A stretch of 64,000 nt of DNA from Ectopseudomonas alcaliphila (lineage in GTDB: Bacteria; Pseudomonadota; Gammaproteobacteria; Pseudomonadales; Pseudomonadaceae). Below the pieces are notes generated by a model that was given only the letters and a program-made list of their open reading frames with translations, ran no database searches and had not been told where the DNA came from. Position numbers and translations under genes: made by a program. Where the stretch lies: assembly GCF_900101755.1 (NCBI RefSeq), contig NZ_FNAE01000001.1:1550001-1614000 (forward strand), written 5' to 3'. Positions 33,704-42,381 of the stretch are shown here, in pieces. The stretch's first letter is position 1, and every line of letters starts with the position of its first letter.

Positions 33704-34477
33704 TCAGTCAGCCGCGTTCAGCAGATCGTGCAACTCGACGAATTGCTGGGTCAGCTTGTGCCGTGCATCGAGATAGATCAGCGGCGTGCACACCTGGTGC
33801 GATTCGCGCATCTTCACTGAACTCATCAGGTTCACCGGCAACACCGGCAAGCCCTCGGCAATCAGCTCATCCAGCAGTTGCTGTGGCAGCGTGGCACGCG
33901 GCTGGAACTGGTTGACGACGATGCCTTCCACCTCCAGACCATCGTTATGGTCTTCCTTCAACTCGTCGATCTCGGCCAGCAGGCCGTACAGGGCGTTGCG
34001 CGAGAAGCTGTCGCAGTCGAAGGGAATCAGTACGCGGTCCGCCGCGATCAAGGCTGAAACCGTATAGAAATTCAGTGCTGGCGGGGTATCCAGGTAGATG
34101 TGGTCGTAATCTTCGGCCAGTTCGTCGAGCAGTTTGCGCAGTTTGTTGATCTTGTGCTTTTGCTCCAGCTTCGGCTGCAGCTCGGCCAGCTCGGCGGTAG
34201 CGGTGATCACGTGCAGGTTGTCGAACGGCGTCTCGTAGATATCCACCTTGCCCTTCTTGGCAAAAGGCCCGGAAGACAGGGTCTGCTTGAAGAAGTCGGC
34301 AATGCCCATGGGAATTTCCTCACCGGTGAGCCCGGTGAGGTAGTGGGTCGAGTTGGCCTGGGCATCCAGGTCGATCAACAGCGTACGGTAGCCCTGCGCC
34401 GCACTTACCGCCGCGAGATTACAGGCGATGCTGGATTTGCCCACGCCCCCCTTCTGGTTGAACACCACACGTCGCAT
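33704..34477 (-). CDS. Orphan ParA/MinD-family ATPase
   Basis: 257 residues. The deviant Walker A is FNQKGGVGKSS (residues 6-16), followed by LLIDLDAQANST and the Walker B region YDHIYLDTPPALN. It is a chromosome- or cargo-positioning type ATPase. No ParB or parS lies nearby, so plasmid partition is unlikely. I recall a similar stand-alone ParA gene in this part of the P. aeruginosa chromosome (about PA5028). Divergent from the aryl polyene operon. Confidence 0.88.
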   Translation of the reverse strand: MRRVVFNQKGGVGKSSIACNLAAVSAAQGYRTLLIDLDAQANSTHYLTGLTGEEIPMGIADFFKQTLSSGPFAKKGKVDIYETPFDNLHVITATAELAELQPKLEQKHKINKLRKLLDELAEDYDHIYLDTPPALNFYTVSALIAADRVLIPFDCDSFSRNALYGLLAEIDELKEDHNDGLEVEGIVVNQFQPRATLPQQLLDELIAEGLPVLPVNLMSSVKMRESHQVCTPLIYLDARHKLTQQFVELHDLLNAAD

Positions 34478-34587
34478 CGCCGCTCTCCCTGATCTGGAAT
34501 GTTCCGAATTTTATGCAAAGCCCATGACAAGCACGAGACGTAGGCCACATCGCCATCATCCGCCCATCAGAAGAAGCTGCGCAACAT

Positions 34588-34616
34588 TTGCACAGTGCCG
34601 CGCGCATCTAGATAAT
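34588..34616 (+). promoter_or_regulatory. Candidate sigma70 promoter of the aryl polyene operon
   Basis: TTGCAC (34588-34593) and GATAAT (34611-34616) are exactly 17 bp apart. The -10 matches TATAAT at five of six positions; the -35 matches only the conserved TTG. It lies 111 nt upstream of the first operon gene and is the only good candidate in the 249-nt gap from the divergent parA gene. Confidence 0.55.
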
Positions 34617-34726
34617 GCCCGCCCGAACAGATACCGGCACTATGCCATGGCACTGACTGACGCCGCCTCTTTCAGGCGCCCTGTCGTGCCGACCAGTATG
34701 CCCGGAGTGGCGAAAAGCCTCGTGCT

Positions 34727-35443
34727 ATGAATTTCCAGATCGAAGGATTGCGCGCCTGGGCCCCCGGCCTGGAGTCAGAGGATGATTGGCGTGCCTGGTG
34801 CAACGCCCCCGTGGTCGTGCCCGACGACCAGCAGCAGCCGGACGTGAGTTTTCTACCCGCCATGCAACGGCGTCGCCTCAGCCGGCTGGCGCGGATGCTG
34901 TTCCATGTCGCCTGGCCGCTGGCCGAAGGGCAAGGCCCTCTGCCACTGGTGTTCGCCTCACGCCATGGCGAGACGCCGCGCACGCTGGCGATCCTCAACG
35001 AGCTGGCGAAGGGCGAACCGCTGTCGCCCACTCAATTCAGCCTGTCGGTGCATAACGCCATCATCGGTCTGTGGTCGATCCTGCGTGAAGACAATAGCGA
35101 GATGACCGCCATGGCCGCTGCCGGCGACGGCCTGGAACAGGCCATGCTCGAAGCCAGCGGCCTGCTTGCCGAAGGCGCCCCCGCGGTGCTGCTGGTCATT
35201 GCGGAAGAGTTACCGCCCGACCTCTACACAGCCTATATAGATGACGTACCCTTCTCCTACGCGCTGGCCTTGCTGCTGAAACCGGGCAAAACCTGGACCT
35301 TGAGCCTCGCACCCGCCGAATCCGGCTTACCCGCCGCCTGGCCACACCCCCTGAACCTGTTGCGCGCCTTGCATGGCGGGCAGCGAACGCTGATTCATTA
35401 CTGGAAAGACCGCCAATGGACCTGGTCACGCAACGAGGCCTGA
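34727..35443 (+). CDS. Ketosynthase-like chain length factor (ApeC type)
   Basis: 238 residues of the 'beta-ketoacyl synthase chain length factor' family (Ketoacyl-synt_2). It resembles the N-terminal half of a ketosynthase but has no nucleophilic cysteine: the expected TACxS region reads TAMAAAGDGLEQA near residue 125. In aryl polyene systems such a protein pairs with the active KS (here probably 49397-50599) and sets polyene length. It opens the operon, and the acyltransferase gene overlaps its end by 28 nt. Correspondence to ApeC is from memory of the E. coli and Xenorhabdus systems. Confidence 0.82.
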   Translation: MNFQIEGLRAWAPGLESEDDWRAWCNAPVVVPDDQQQPDVSFLPAMQRRRLSRLARMLFHVAWPLAEGQGPLPLVFASRHGETPRTLAILNELAKGEPLSPTQFSLSVHNAIIGLWSILREDNSEMTAMAAAGDGLEQAMLEASGLLAEGAPAVLLVIAEELPPDLYTAYIDDVPFSYALALLLKPGKTWTLSLAPAESGLPAAWPHPLNLLRALHGGQRTLIHYWKDRQWTWSRNEA

Positions 35444-36225
35444 GCCCTTACAGCCCGCCTTATGCATGGAGGCTTGTCGCCACCGCACTGAGCTTCGCCC
35501 TGTTCGGCGTCGGCGGCGTACTGCTGCGCGTGCTGGTATTCCCGCTGCTCAGCCTGCTGCCCGGCGACACCCTGCGTCGGCGTACCCGAGCACGCGCCGT
35601 GGTCAGCCGCACGTTTCGCATATTCGTCGAGTTCATGTTCCGCACGGGTGTACTCACCTATGAGGTCGAGGGCGCAGAACGACTGGGCCGTCCCGGACAG
35701 ATGGTGATCGCCAATCATCCCTCGCTGATCGATGTGGTCGTGCTGATCGCCTTCATCCGCGACGCCAACTGCGTGGTCAAGCAGAGCCTGTGGGAAAACC
35801 CCTGCATGCGCGGGCCGATTCGCGCCGCCCACTACATCAGCAACAGCGGCAGCATGGACATGCTCGACGAAGCGGCCGGCGCCCTGCAAAGCGGCGAAAC
35901 CCTGATCATTTTCCCCGAGGGTACCCGCACCGTACCCGGCACCAACCCGGAGTTTCATCGTGGCGCCGCCGCGATTGCCGTGCGCGGCGCCAGCGTGGTG
36001 ACCCCGGTGGTCATCAGCGTGACCCCCACGACGCTGACCAAGGCTGAGCCCTGGTACAGCATTCCGTCGCGCCGTTTTCACTTTCGGCTGCGGGTCGGAG
36101 AGGATATCGATCCGCGCCAATTCACCGAGCAGGCGCCATTGCCGATTGCTTCGCGCAAGCTCAACGACCATCTGCACCAACACTTTATGAAGGAGCTCGC
36201 TTCAGATGAGCGATCTGCAACTTGA
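35416..36225 (+). CDS. PlsC-type lysophospholipid acyltransferase of the aryl polyene operon (ApeD-like)
   Basis: 269 residues. The acyltransferase motifs NHPSLIDVVVL (NHx4D) and FPEGTRTVPG (block III) are intact, preceded by one N-terminal membrane segment (about 20-48). It probably acylates a glycerol or lipid anchor so the polyene can be held in the outer membrane. GGAAAG lies before the ATG; the gene overlaps its neighbours by 28 and 20 nt. Substrate is inferred from context. Confidence 0.85.
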   Translation: MDLVTQRGLSPYSPPYAWRLVATALSFALFGVGGVLLRVLVFPLLSLLPGDTLRRRTRARAVVSRTFRIFVEFMFRTGVLTYEVEGAERLGRPGQMVIANHPSLIDVVVLIAFIRDANCVVKQSLWENPCMRGPIRAAHYISNSGSMDMLDEAAGALQSGETLIIFPEGTRTVPGTNPEFHRGAAAIAVRGASVVTPVVISVTPTTLTKAEPWYSIPSRRFHFRLRVGEDIDPRQFTEQAPLPIASRKLNDHLHQHFMKELASDERSAT

Positions 36226-36466
36226 AATCAAGAACCTGATCATCGATGCCCTCGGCCTCGAGGACATGAGCGCCGATGACATTGGCGCGGAGCAGACTCT
36301 GTTTGGCGAAGGGCTTGGCCTGGACTCGGTGGACGCCCTCGAGCTGGGGCTGGCGATCCAGAAGCGTTTCGGTATCAAGATCGACGCTGAAGCCAAGGAC
36401 ACTCGCAAGCACTTCGCCAACGTCGCGAGCCTGGCTGCATTCGTTTCCGCCCAGAAAGCTGCCTGA
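36206..36466 (+). CDS. Acyl carrier protein 1 (ApeE-like)
   Basis: 86 residues. The phosphopantetheine site is GLDSVDALEL with serine 41. It carries the growing chain for the aryl polyene synthase. It overlaps the acyltransferase gene by 20 nt, and a second ACP gene follows after 11 nt, as in characterised aryl polyene clusters. Confidence 0.93.
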   Translation: MSDLQLEIKNLIIDALGLEDMSADDIGAEQTLFGEGLGLDSVDALELGLAIQKRFGIKIDAEAKDTRKHFANVASLAAFVSAQKAA

Positions 36467-36477
36467 GGATTTCACCG

Positions 36478-36744
36478 ATGCAAAGCCGTGAAGAAATCTT
36501 CGTCACCCTGCGTAGCGCCCTGGTGGAGCTGTTCGAGCTGGATGCCGAGCGTGTGACCCTGGACGCCAACCTGTATGAAGACCTGGAGATCGACAGCATC
36601 GATGCGGTCGACCTGATCGACCATATCAAGCGCCAGACCGGACGCAAGCTCGCCGCTGAAGAGTTCAAGAGCGTGCGCAGCGTGGGCGATGTGGTCGAGG
36701 CCGTCTATCGCCTGATCAATGACACGCCTCAGACCCAAGACTGA
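36478..36744 (+). CDS. Acyl carrier protein 2 (ApeF-like)
   Basis: 88 residues. The attachment site is EIDSIDAVDL with serine 40, in a second ACP only distantly similar to ACP 1. Two unlike ACPs in tandem are a fixed feature of aryl polyene loci; one may serve the aromatic starter and the other extension. No phosphopantetheinyl transferase gene is visible in the window, so activation must come from elsewhere in the genome. Confidence 0.93.
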   Translation: MQSREEIFVTLRSALVELFELDAERVTLDANLYEDLEIDSIDAVDLIDHIKRQTGRKLAAEEFKSVRSVGDVVEAVYRLINDTPQTQD

Positions 36745-36748
36745 CCCC

Positions 36749-37294
36749 ATGGCTCGCCTGTTTGGCCTGCTGTTGCTGATAGCCGGCGTGCTCTATCCAT
36801 TCGCCGTCTATTACGGCCTGGAGCACTGGTCGCCACGTGTGTTCGCCGCGTTGCTGGGCGGCCTGTGGCTGGCCCGTGCCCTGACGGCACGCCGACGGCC
36901 GGGCGGCCTGTGGCTGGCCGTGGCGGCGCTGGTGTTCTGCCTGCTGCTCGGTGTCGCTAACGAACCGGCGTTGCTGCGCTGGTACCCGGTACTGCTCAAC
37001 CTGATGCTGCTGGCGCTGTTCGGCCTCAGTCTGAAGTTCGGCCCGCCACTGGTGGAACGCATGGCGCGCCTGCGTGAACCGGAGCTGCCGGACGTCGCCG
37101 TGCGCTACACGCGTACCGTCACCAAGGTCTGGGCCCTGTTCTTCCTCGGCAATACCGTCCTGCTGATGGCGCTGGCGATGTGGGCGCCACTCTCCTGGTG
37201 GACGCTCTACACCGGATTCATCTCTTACGGCCTGATTGGCCTGTTGTTCGCTGGCGAATGGTTGATACGCCAGCAGGTAAGGAAACACGAATGA
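36749..37294 (+). CDS. COG4648-type inner membrane protein (ApeG-like)
   Basis: 181 residues from the ATG at 36749. About five hydrophobic segments span the chain (FGLLLLIAGVLYPFAVYYG, then several Leu/Trp-rich helices, ending WWTLYTGFISYGLIGLLFAGEW). This family occurs next to the ACP and AMP ligase genes in aryl polyene clusters; its function is unknown to me. The stop overlaps the next start (ATGA at 37291-37294), which suggests translational coupling with the ligase. Confidence 0.85.
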   Translation: MARLFGLLLLIAGVLYPFAVYYGLEHWSPRVFAALLGGLWLARALTARRRPGGLWLAVAALVFCLLLGVANEPALLRWYPVLLNLMLLALFGLSLKFGPPLVERMARLREPELPDVAVRYTRTVTKVWALFFLGNTVLLMALAMWAPLSWWTLYTGFISYGLIGLLFAGEWLIRQQVRKHE

Positions 37295-39093
37295 CCTGGT
37301 TGCCCATCACCGATCTGTTATCAGAGGCTCAGCCCGCGCGTCAGGTTGCCCTGGAACCGACCCTGCATCATCCAGAGTTGCGCCAGCGCGCCCTGCGCCT
37401 GGCCGCTGCGCTGCAGGCACGTGGTGTAAAACGCGTAGCGCTGTATCTGGAAGATGCTGCCGAGCTGGCCATCGCTCTGCTCGGGGCCTGGCGCGCCGGG
37501 GTGCAGGTACTGCTACCCGCCGACGCCCAGGCACAGACCCGCCAGCGCTTGGCAGCCCAGGTCGACCTGTGGCTGGACGACCTGACCGGGCTGGATGCCG
37601 AGCCACTGCCTGGCGCACGCCTGCTGCCCGAGCATTGCCGTCTGACCCTGTGCACCTCGGGTTCCAGTGGCGAACCCAAGCTGATCGACAAGAGCCTTGC
37701 GCAACTGGCCAACGAGGTCGAGGCATTGGAGCGGTTGTGGGGGCAGAGCCTCGGCCAGGCCACCATCCTCGGCAGCGTCGCCTGCCAGCATATCTATGGC
37801 CTGCTGTTTCGCCTTCTCTGGCCGCTGTGCGCCGGTCGCCCTCTGTACCGCCGCGCCCTGCCCTTCCCTGAAGATCTGCAGCAGGCAAGCCTGGCTATCG
37901 CCAGGGGCAGTGCAAGCGTAGCGAGCGAAGAGGATGTAAGGCGAGAAGAGGCGAGGCCGCAGAGTTTACAGGCGGTAAATGAGCAGGCCGAGCCGCTTCT
38001 CAACGCGGCAGCATCGAGCGCAGTAGCTTGCGCCGCCCCTGGCTTCGCCTGGGTCGCCAGCCCGGCCTTGCTCAAACGCATGGGCGACAACCTCGACTGG
38101 ACGGCGCTTAGTCGCGTCAAGCGGGTGTTCTCTTCTGGCGGCGCCCTGCCCGTCGAGGCTGCGCAGACCCTGCACGAACGCCTGGGCCAGTGGCCGACGG
38201 AAATCTATGGCAGCTCGGAAACCGGCGGCATCGGCTGGCGTCAGGGCGACACAGCCTGGCAGCCGTTTTCTGGTGTCGAGCTGAGCCTCGATGAAACCGG
38301 CGCCCTGCGCATCGCCTCGCCGTACCTGCCCGCTGGGCATATCGAACAGAGCGCGGATGCCGCCGAGATCGGCGCCGACGGCCGTTTCGTCCTGCGTGGG
38401 CGCCTCGACCGCATCGTCAAGCTGGAAGAGAAACGCATCTCCCTGCCCATGCTCGAGCAGGCGCTGAGCGGCCATGACTGGGTTAACGATGCCCGCCTTG
38501 GCGTGATTCAGGAAGGTCGAGCCTTCCTCGGCGCGGTGCTGGCCCTGAGCCCGAACGGCTTACATGCCCTGCGCAATCAGGGCCGTCGCAGCGTGACCGA
38601 AACCCTGCGCCGGCACCTGGCCGAACACTGCGAGGCCATCGCCCTGCCGCGCCGCTGGCGCCTATTGCTGGAGTTGCCCTACAGCAGCCAGGGCAAGCTG
38701 GCGCAGAGCCAGATCGAAGCCCTGCTGGCCGCGCCACGCCCGACGCGGGTGGAACCCGTCAGCACCGAAGAGCGCGACGGCGAATGGCTGCTGCAATTGC
38801 AGGTACCGCCGGACCTCGCCCATTTCACCGGCCATTTCCCGCAGACCCCGGTGCTGCCGGGCGTGGTGCAGGTCGACTGGGCCCAGCAGTTGGCTCGCCA
38901 GTTGATCGAACATCTGCCGCCGCGCTTCGCCGGCATGGAAGTGCTGAAATTCCAGCAACTGGTGCGCCCCGGCGACACCCTGCAGCTGTCCCTGCGTTTC
39001 GACGCCGAACGCGGCAAGCTGTATTTCGCCTATCGCAATGGCGAGGCTGCCTGTTCTTCCGGGCGCATTCTGCTGGAGCAGGCCAATGGCTGA
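37291..39093 (+). CDS. Fused AMP-dependent acyl/aryl ligase - hotdog dehydratase (ApeH-ApeI fusion)
   Basis: 600 residues. The ligase half (1 to about 480) shows TLCTSGSSGEPKLIDKS (P-loop), EIYGSSETGGIGWR, and GRFVLRGRLDRIVKLEEKRIS with the C-terminal hinge. The last 100 residues are a FabA/FabZ-like hotdog (FTGHFPQTPVLPGVVQVDWAQ). The ligase probably loads the aromatic acid onto an ACP; the hotdog dehydrates beta-hydroxyacyl-ACP. About 39 codons at 37913-38030 come from an inserted palindromic element (rare AGG/CGA codons, Glu/Ala-rich, low complexity), yet the frame is open. The fusion and insertion both merit checking. Confidence 0.9.
   Translation: MTWLPITDLLSEAQPARQVALEPTLHHPELRQRALRLAAALQARGVKRVALYLEDAAELAIALLGAWRAGVQVLLPADAQAQTRQRLAAQVDLWLDDLTGLDAEPLPGARLLPEHCRLTLCTSGSSGEPKLIDKSLAQLANEVEALERLWGQSLGQATILGSVACQHIYGLLFRLLWPLCAGRPLYRRALPFPEDLQQASLAIARGSASVASEEDVRREEARPQSLQAVNEQAEPLLNAAASSAVACAAPGFAWVASPALLKRMGDNLDWTALSRVKRVFSSGGALPVEAAQTLHERLGQWPTEIYGSSETGGIGWRQGDTAWQPFSGVELSLDETGALRIASPYLPAGHIEQSADAAEIGADGRFVLRGRLDRIVKLEEKRISLPMLEQALSGHDWVNDARLGVIQEGRAFLGAVLALSPNGLHALRNQGRRSVTETLRRHLAEHCEAIALPRRWRLLLELPYSSQGKLAQSQIEALLAAPRPTRVEPVSTEERDGEWLLQLQVPPDLAHFTGHFPQTPVLPGVVQVDWAQQLARQLIEHLPPRFAGMEVLKFQQLVRPGDTLQLSLRFDAERGKLYFAYRNGEAACSSGRILLEQANG
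37913..38030. repeat. Imperfect palindromic element inside the AMP-ligase gene
   Basis: The ends are CAAGC (37913) and GCTTG (to 38030). The centre is TTTAC-AGGCG-GTAAA, and the arms share GAGAAG.GGC..GGCC in inverted orientation. Composition and codon use (AGG, CGA, GTA) differ sharply from the flanking gene. It looks like a foldback, MITE- or REP-like element now translated in frame. I see no clear target duplication. Confidence 0.7.
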
Positions 39094-39832
39094 GTCAGGC
39101 TTCAAGCCCTGCGCGGTGATCCCGGTTTACAACCACGAGCGACCCTTGCCCGGCGTGGTCGAGCAACTGCGCTGCGCCGGATTGCCGTGCCTGCTGGTGG
39201 ACGACGGTTCCAACGCGACCTGCGCGGCGGTAATCGACGAACTGGCCCAGCAGCCGGACATTCACCTGCTGCGCCTGCCCAGCAACCAGGGCAAAGGCGG
39301 CGCGGTGATAGCCGGCCTGCGCGAGGCGGCGCGCCTCGGCTACAGCCATGCCCTGCAGGTAGACGCTGATGGTCAGCACGACCTGAGCACTCTGGATCAG
39401 TTCATCGCCGCCGCTCGCGCTCACCCGCAAACCCTGGTCTGTGGTTATCCGCAATACGATGCGAGCGTGCCCAAGTCGCGCCTGTACGCCCGCTACCTGA
39501 CCCACGTCTGGGTCTGGATCAACTGCCTTTCGCTGCAGATTCGCGACTCCATGTGCGGCTTTCGCATCTACCCGCTGCCGGCCACCCTGGCCCTGCTCGA
39601 TACGGTGAAACTCGGCCGACGCATGGATTTCGACACCGAAATACTGGTGCGCCTGGCCTGGCGCGAGCAGCCCATGCACTGGCTGCCAACCCGCGTGCAC
39701 TACCCGGCCGATGGTCTCTCGCACTTTCGCCTGTGGCGCGACAACCTGCTGATCTCCGGCATGCACGCCCGACTGTTCTTCGGCATGTTGCGACGCGCGC
39801 CGAGGATTCTATGGCGCAGGCTGGTCGCATGA
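39086..39832 (+). CDS. Family 2 glycosyltransferase of the aryl polyene operon
   Basis: 248 residues from the ATG at 39086, overlapping the ligase stop by 8 nt. GT2 motifs are VIPVYNHERPL, LLVDDGSN, NQGKGGAV and the metal-binding QVDADGQHD. It probably adds a sugar, or a polyprenyl-phosphate sugar, to the polyene lipid head group at the inner face of the membrane. Donor and acceptor are not evident. Confidence 0.87.
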   Translation: MAESGFKPCAVIPVYNHERPLPGVVEQLRCAGLPCLLVDDGSNATCAAVIDELAQQPDIHLLRLPSNQGKGGAVIAGLREAARLGYSHALQVDADGQHDLSTLDQFIAAARAHPQTLVCGYPQYDASVPKSRLYARYLTHVWVWINCLSLQIRDSMCGFRIYPLPATLALLDTVKLGRRMDFDTEILVRLAWREQPMHWLPTRVHYPADGLSHFRLWRDNLLISGMHARLFFGMLRRAPRILWRRLVA

Positions 39833-40776
39833 GCGCTGCCGAGCACAACCATCACTGGGCTCGGCAGAAGGAGCGCGGCAGTTTTCTGCTGATGCGCTTC
39901 ACCGTCGCAGCCGCGCGCCTGCTCGGCCGTCGCCCCCTGGTGCCGCTGCTGTATCTGATCGTCCTGTATTTCTACATCTTCGGCCGCAGCGCGCGAACCA
40001 GCATCCATCAATACCAGCACAACCTGGCGAGCTGGGGCGCACGTCCCGATCTGCGCCCGAGCCGCCGTTCGGTACTGCGTCAGTTCCTGGCGTTCGCCGA
40101 CAGCCTGCTGGACAAGCTCGATGTATGGAACGGCCGCCTGCCTTTGCAGGAATTGCAACTGGTCGACCCCGGCAACCTGCGCGACACCTTGCATGACGGT
40201 AGCCGCGGAAGGCTGCTGGTAGGCGCCCACCTGGGCAACCTGGAAGTCTGTCGGGCGTTGGCCGAACTTGGCGAGCGGGTGCGCATGAATGTACTGGTGC
40301 ACACCAAGCACGCCGAGCGTTTCAACCGCCTGCTGGGCGAATCCGGTGCCAGCCACCTGCGCCTGATTCAGGTGAGCGAACTGGACCCCGCCATCATGCT
40401 GCAACTGGCCGAGCGTCTGGAGCGCGGCGAGTGGCTGGCGATCGCCGGCGACCGCGTACCGCTGCATGGCGGACGCAATGTCACGGTCGACTTTCTTGGC
40501 CAGCCCGCAGCCTTCCCTCAAGGACCCTGGCTGCTGGCCGGCCTGCTGCAATGCCCGGTCGGGCTGATGCACTGCCTGAAGATCGACGGGCGCTACCAGG
40601 TACGCCTGGAACATTTCGCCGATGCGGTGAGCTGGAAGCGCAGCGAGCGCGACCAGGTGGTTCACGGCTGGGCACAACGTTACGCGCAGCGCCTGGGCGA
40701 ACATTGCCTGGACGCGCCGCAGCAATGGTTCAACTTCTACCCTTTCTGGAAGCGAGATGACGACATACCAGCCTGA
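39829..40776 (+). CDS. LpxL/HtrB-like lipid acyltransferase
   Basis: 315 residues from the ATG at 39829; stop and start overlap as ATGA with the glycosyltransferase gene. An N-terminal membrane anchor (LVPLLYLIVLYFYIF) is followed by the HxxxxE motif GAHLGNLEV near residue 138 and a long amphipathic C-terminal part. Such enzymes transfer an acyl chain from ACP to a lipid, here probably the polyene chain or a fatty acid to its anchor. It overlaps the next gene by 20 nt. Confidence 0.83.
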   Translation: MSAAEHNHHWARQKERGSFLLMRFTVAAARLLGRRPLVPLLYLIVLYFYIFGRSARTSIHQYQHNLASWGARPDLRPSRRSVLRQFLAFADSLLDKLDVWNGRLPLQELQLVDPGNLRDTLHDGSRGRLLVGAHLGNLEVCRALAELGERVRMNVLVHTKHAERFNRLLGESGASHLRLIQVSELDPAIMLQLAERLERGEWLAIAGDRVPLHGGRNVTVDFLGQPAAFPQGPWLLAGLLQCPVGLMHCLKIDGRYQVRLEHFADAVSWKRSERDQVVHGWAQRYAQRLGEHCLDAPQQWFNFYPFWKRDDDIPA

Positions 40777-42298
40777 GCCGGTGATCTTCGGCGAGCGCGC
40801 CCTGACCATCGAGAACATCGTAGCCCTGTCGCAGCGCCAGGCCCGCGCCCAGCTGCAGGATGATGCCGCCTACCGGGAAAAGATCGCCAAGGGCGCACGC
40901 TTCCTCGACACCCTGCTGGACAAGGAAGGCGTGATCTACGGCGTGACCACCGGCTACGGCGACTCCTGCGTGGTAGCGGTGCCACTGCATCAGGTCGAAG
41001 CTCTGCCCAAGCACCTGTTCACCTTCCACGGCTGCGGCCTGGGCAAACTGCTCGACGCGCCGAGCAGCCGCGCCGTGCTCGCGGCCCGCCTGCAGTCGCT
41101 GTGCCATGGCGTTTCCGGGGTACGTGTGGAGTTGCTGGAGCGCATCCAGGCGTTCATCGAGCACGACGTCTTGCCCCTGATCCCTGAAGAAGGCTCGGTC
41201 GGCGCCAGCGGCGATCTCACCCCGCTGTCCTACGTCGCAGCCACCCTCAGCGGTGAGCGCGACGTGCTGTACAAGGGCGAGCGTCGCAGCGCCGCCGAGG
41301 TGCATGAAGAACTCGGCTGGACGCCACTGACCCTGCGCCCGAAAGAAGCCCTGGCGCTGATGAACGGCACCGCCGTGATGACTGCCCTGGCCTGCCTGGC
41401 CTATGCCCGCGCCGATTACCTGCTGAAGCTGGCCACGCGCATCACCGCGCTCAACGTGATCGCCCTGGAGGGCAACCCGGAACACTTCGACGAGCGCCTG
41501 TTCGCCGCCAAGCCGCACCCGGGCCAGACCCAGGTCGCCGCCTGGATTCGCCAGGATCTGGCGGTCGAGGCGCCGCTGCCGCCACTGCACCGCCTGCAGG
41601 ATCGCTACTCGATCCGTTGCGCGCCGCACGTGCTTGGCGTGCTGGCCGACAGCCTCGGCCTGCTGCGCCAGTTCATCGAGATCGAACTCAATAGCGCCAA
41701 CGACAACCCGCTGTTCGACGCCGAGACCGAGCGCACCCTGCACGGCGGCCACTTCTACGGCGGGCATATCGCCTTCGCCATGGACAGCCTGAAGAACCTG
41801 GTGGGCAACGTCGCCGACCTGCTCGACCGTCAGCTCGCCCTTCTGGTGGACACCCGCTACAACCATGGCCTGCCGAGCAACCTGTCCGGCGCGCCGGCCG
41901 CAACGGCGATGATCAACCACGGCTTCAAGGCCGTGCAGATCGGCACCAGCGCCTGGACCGCCGAAGCGCTGAAAAACACCATGCCGGCCAGCGTTTTCTC
42001 ACGCTCCACCGAGTGTCACAACCAGGACAAGGTGAGCATGGGCACCATCGCTGCACGCGATGCCCTGCGCAGCCTGGAGCTGACCGAGCAGGTCGCTGCC
42101 GCCACCCTGCTGGCCGCCAACCAGGGCGTCTGGCTGCGCGAGCGCGCCGGCAAGCAGGACATCCCCGCACCACTGGCCGCCATGCGCGAACAACTGGCCA
42201 GCGACTTCCCGCCGGTGATCGAAGACCGCGCCCTGGAAGGCGAGCTGCGCCTGTGCCTGGAACGCATCCGCACTCAGCACTGGAGGCTGTATGCCTAA
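40757..42298 (+). CDS. HAL/PAL/TAL-family aromatic amino acid ammonia lyase
   Basis: 513 residues. The MIO prosthetic group comes from Ala-Ser-Gly in GSVGASGDLTPLSYVAA (residues 150-152), and the tyrosine loop is intact (GVTTGYGDSC). The selectivity region reads FTFHGCGLG, unlike the SH of typical HutH. No hut genes are nearby, and the gene lies in the polyene operon, so deamination of tyrosine (or phenylalanine) to p-coumarate (cinnamate) as aromatic starter is more likely than histidine breakdown. A 55-bp palindrome follows the stop. Confidence 0.85.
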   Translation: MTTYQPEPVIFGERALTIENIVALSQRQARAQLQDDAAYREKIAKGARFLDTLLDKEGVIYGVTTGYGDSCVVAVPLHQVEALPKHLFTFHGCGLGKLLDAPSSRAVLAARLQSLCHGVSGVRVELLERIQAFIEHDVLPLIPEEGSVGASGDLTPLSYVAATLSGERDVLYKGERRSAAEVHEELGWTPLTLRPKEALALMNGTAVMTALACLAYARADYLLKLATRITALNVIALEGNPEHFDERLFAAKPHPGQTQVAAWIRQDLAVEAPLPPLHRLQDRYSIRCAPHVLGVLADSLGLLRQFIEIELNSANDNPLFDAETERTLHGGHFYGGHIAFAMDSLKNLVGNVADLLDRQLALLVDTRYNHGLPSNLSGAPAATAMINHGFKAVQIGTSAWTAEALKNTMPASVFSRSTECHNQDKVSMGTIAARDALRSLELTEQVAAATLLAANQGVWLRERAGKQDIPAPLAAMREQLASDFPPVIEDRALEGELRLCLERIRTQHWRLYA

Positions 42299-42307
42299 GC
42301 TCGCTCT

Positions 42308-42362
42308 GGTGCGCATGGCGCACCCTACGATCCTCCGCCGCGTAGGGTGCACCGTGCGCACC
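42308..42362. repeat. GGTGCGCA...GTAGGGTG palindromic element
   Basis: The 22-bp arms 42308-42329 and 42341-42362 match in inverted orientation at 20 of 22 positions around an 11-nt centre. It sits exactly between the ammonia lyase stop and the ribosome binding site of the thioesterase gene. It is the only sizeable break in the chain of overlapping genes from 34.7 to 53.0 kb. Confidence 0.8.
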
Positions 42363-42381
42363 TTTGGTAAAGGATCTCAAC

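Noticed and set aside
33704-34477. Plasmid partition system
   Set aside because: No parB, replication gene or centromere repeats; the surroundings are core chromosome.
37291-39093. Frameshifted ligase
   Set aside because: The palindromic segment is in frame and all ligase and hotdog motifs on both sides are intact.
40757-42298. HutH histidine utilisation enzyme
   Set aside because: No hut genes nearby, the selectivity region differs from HutH, and the gene overlaps polyene genes.
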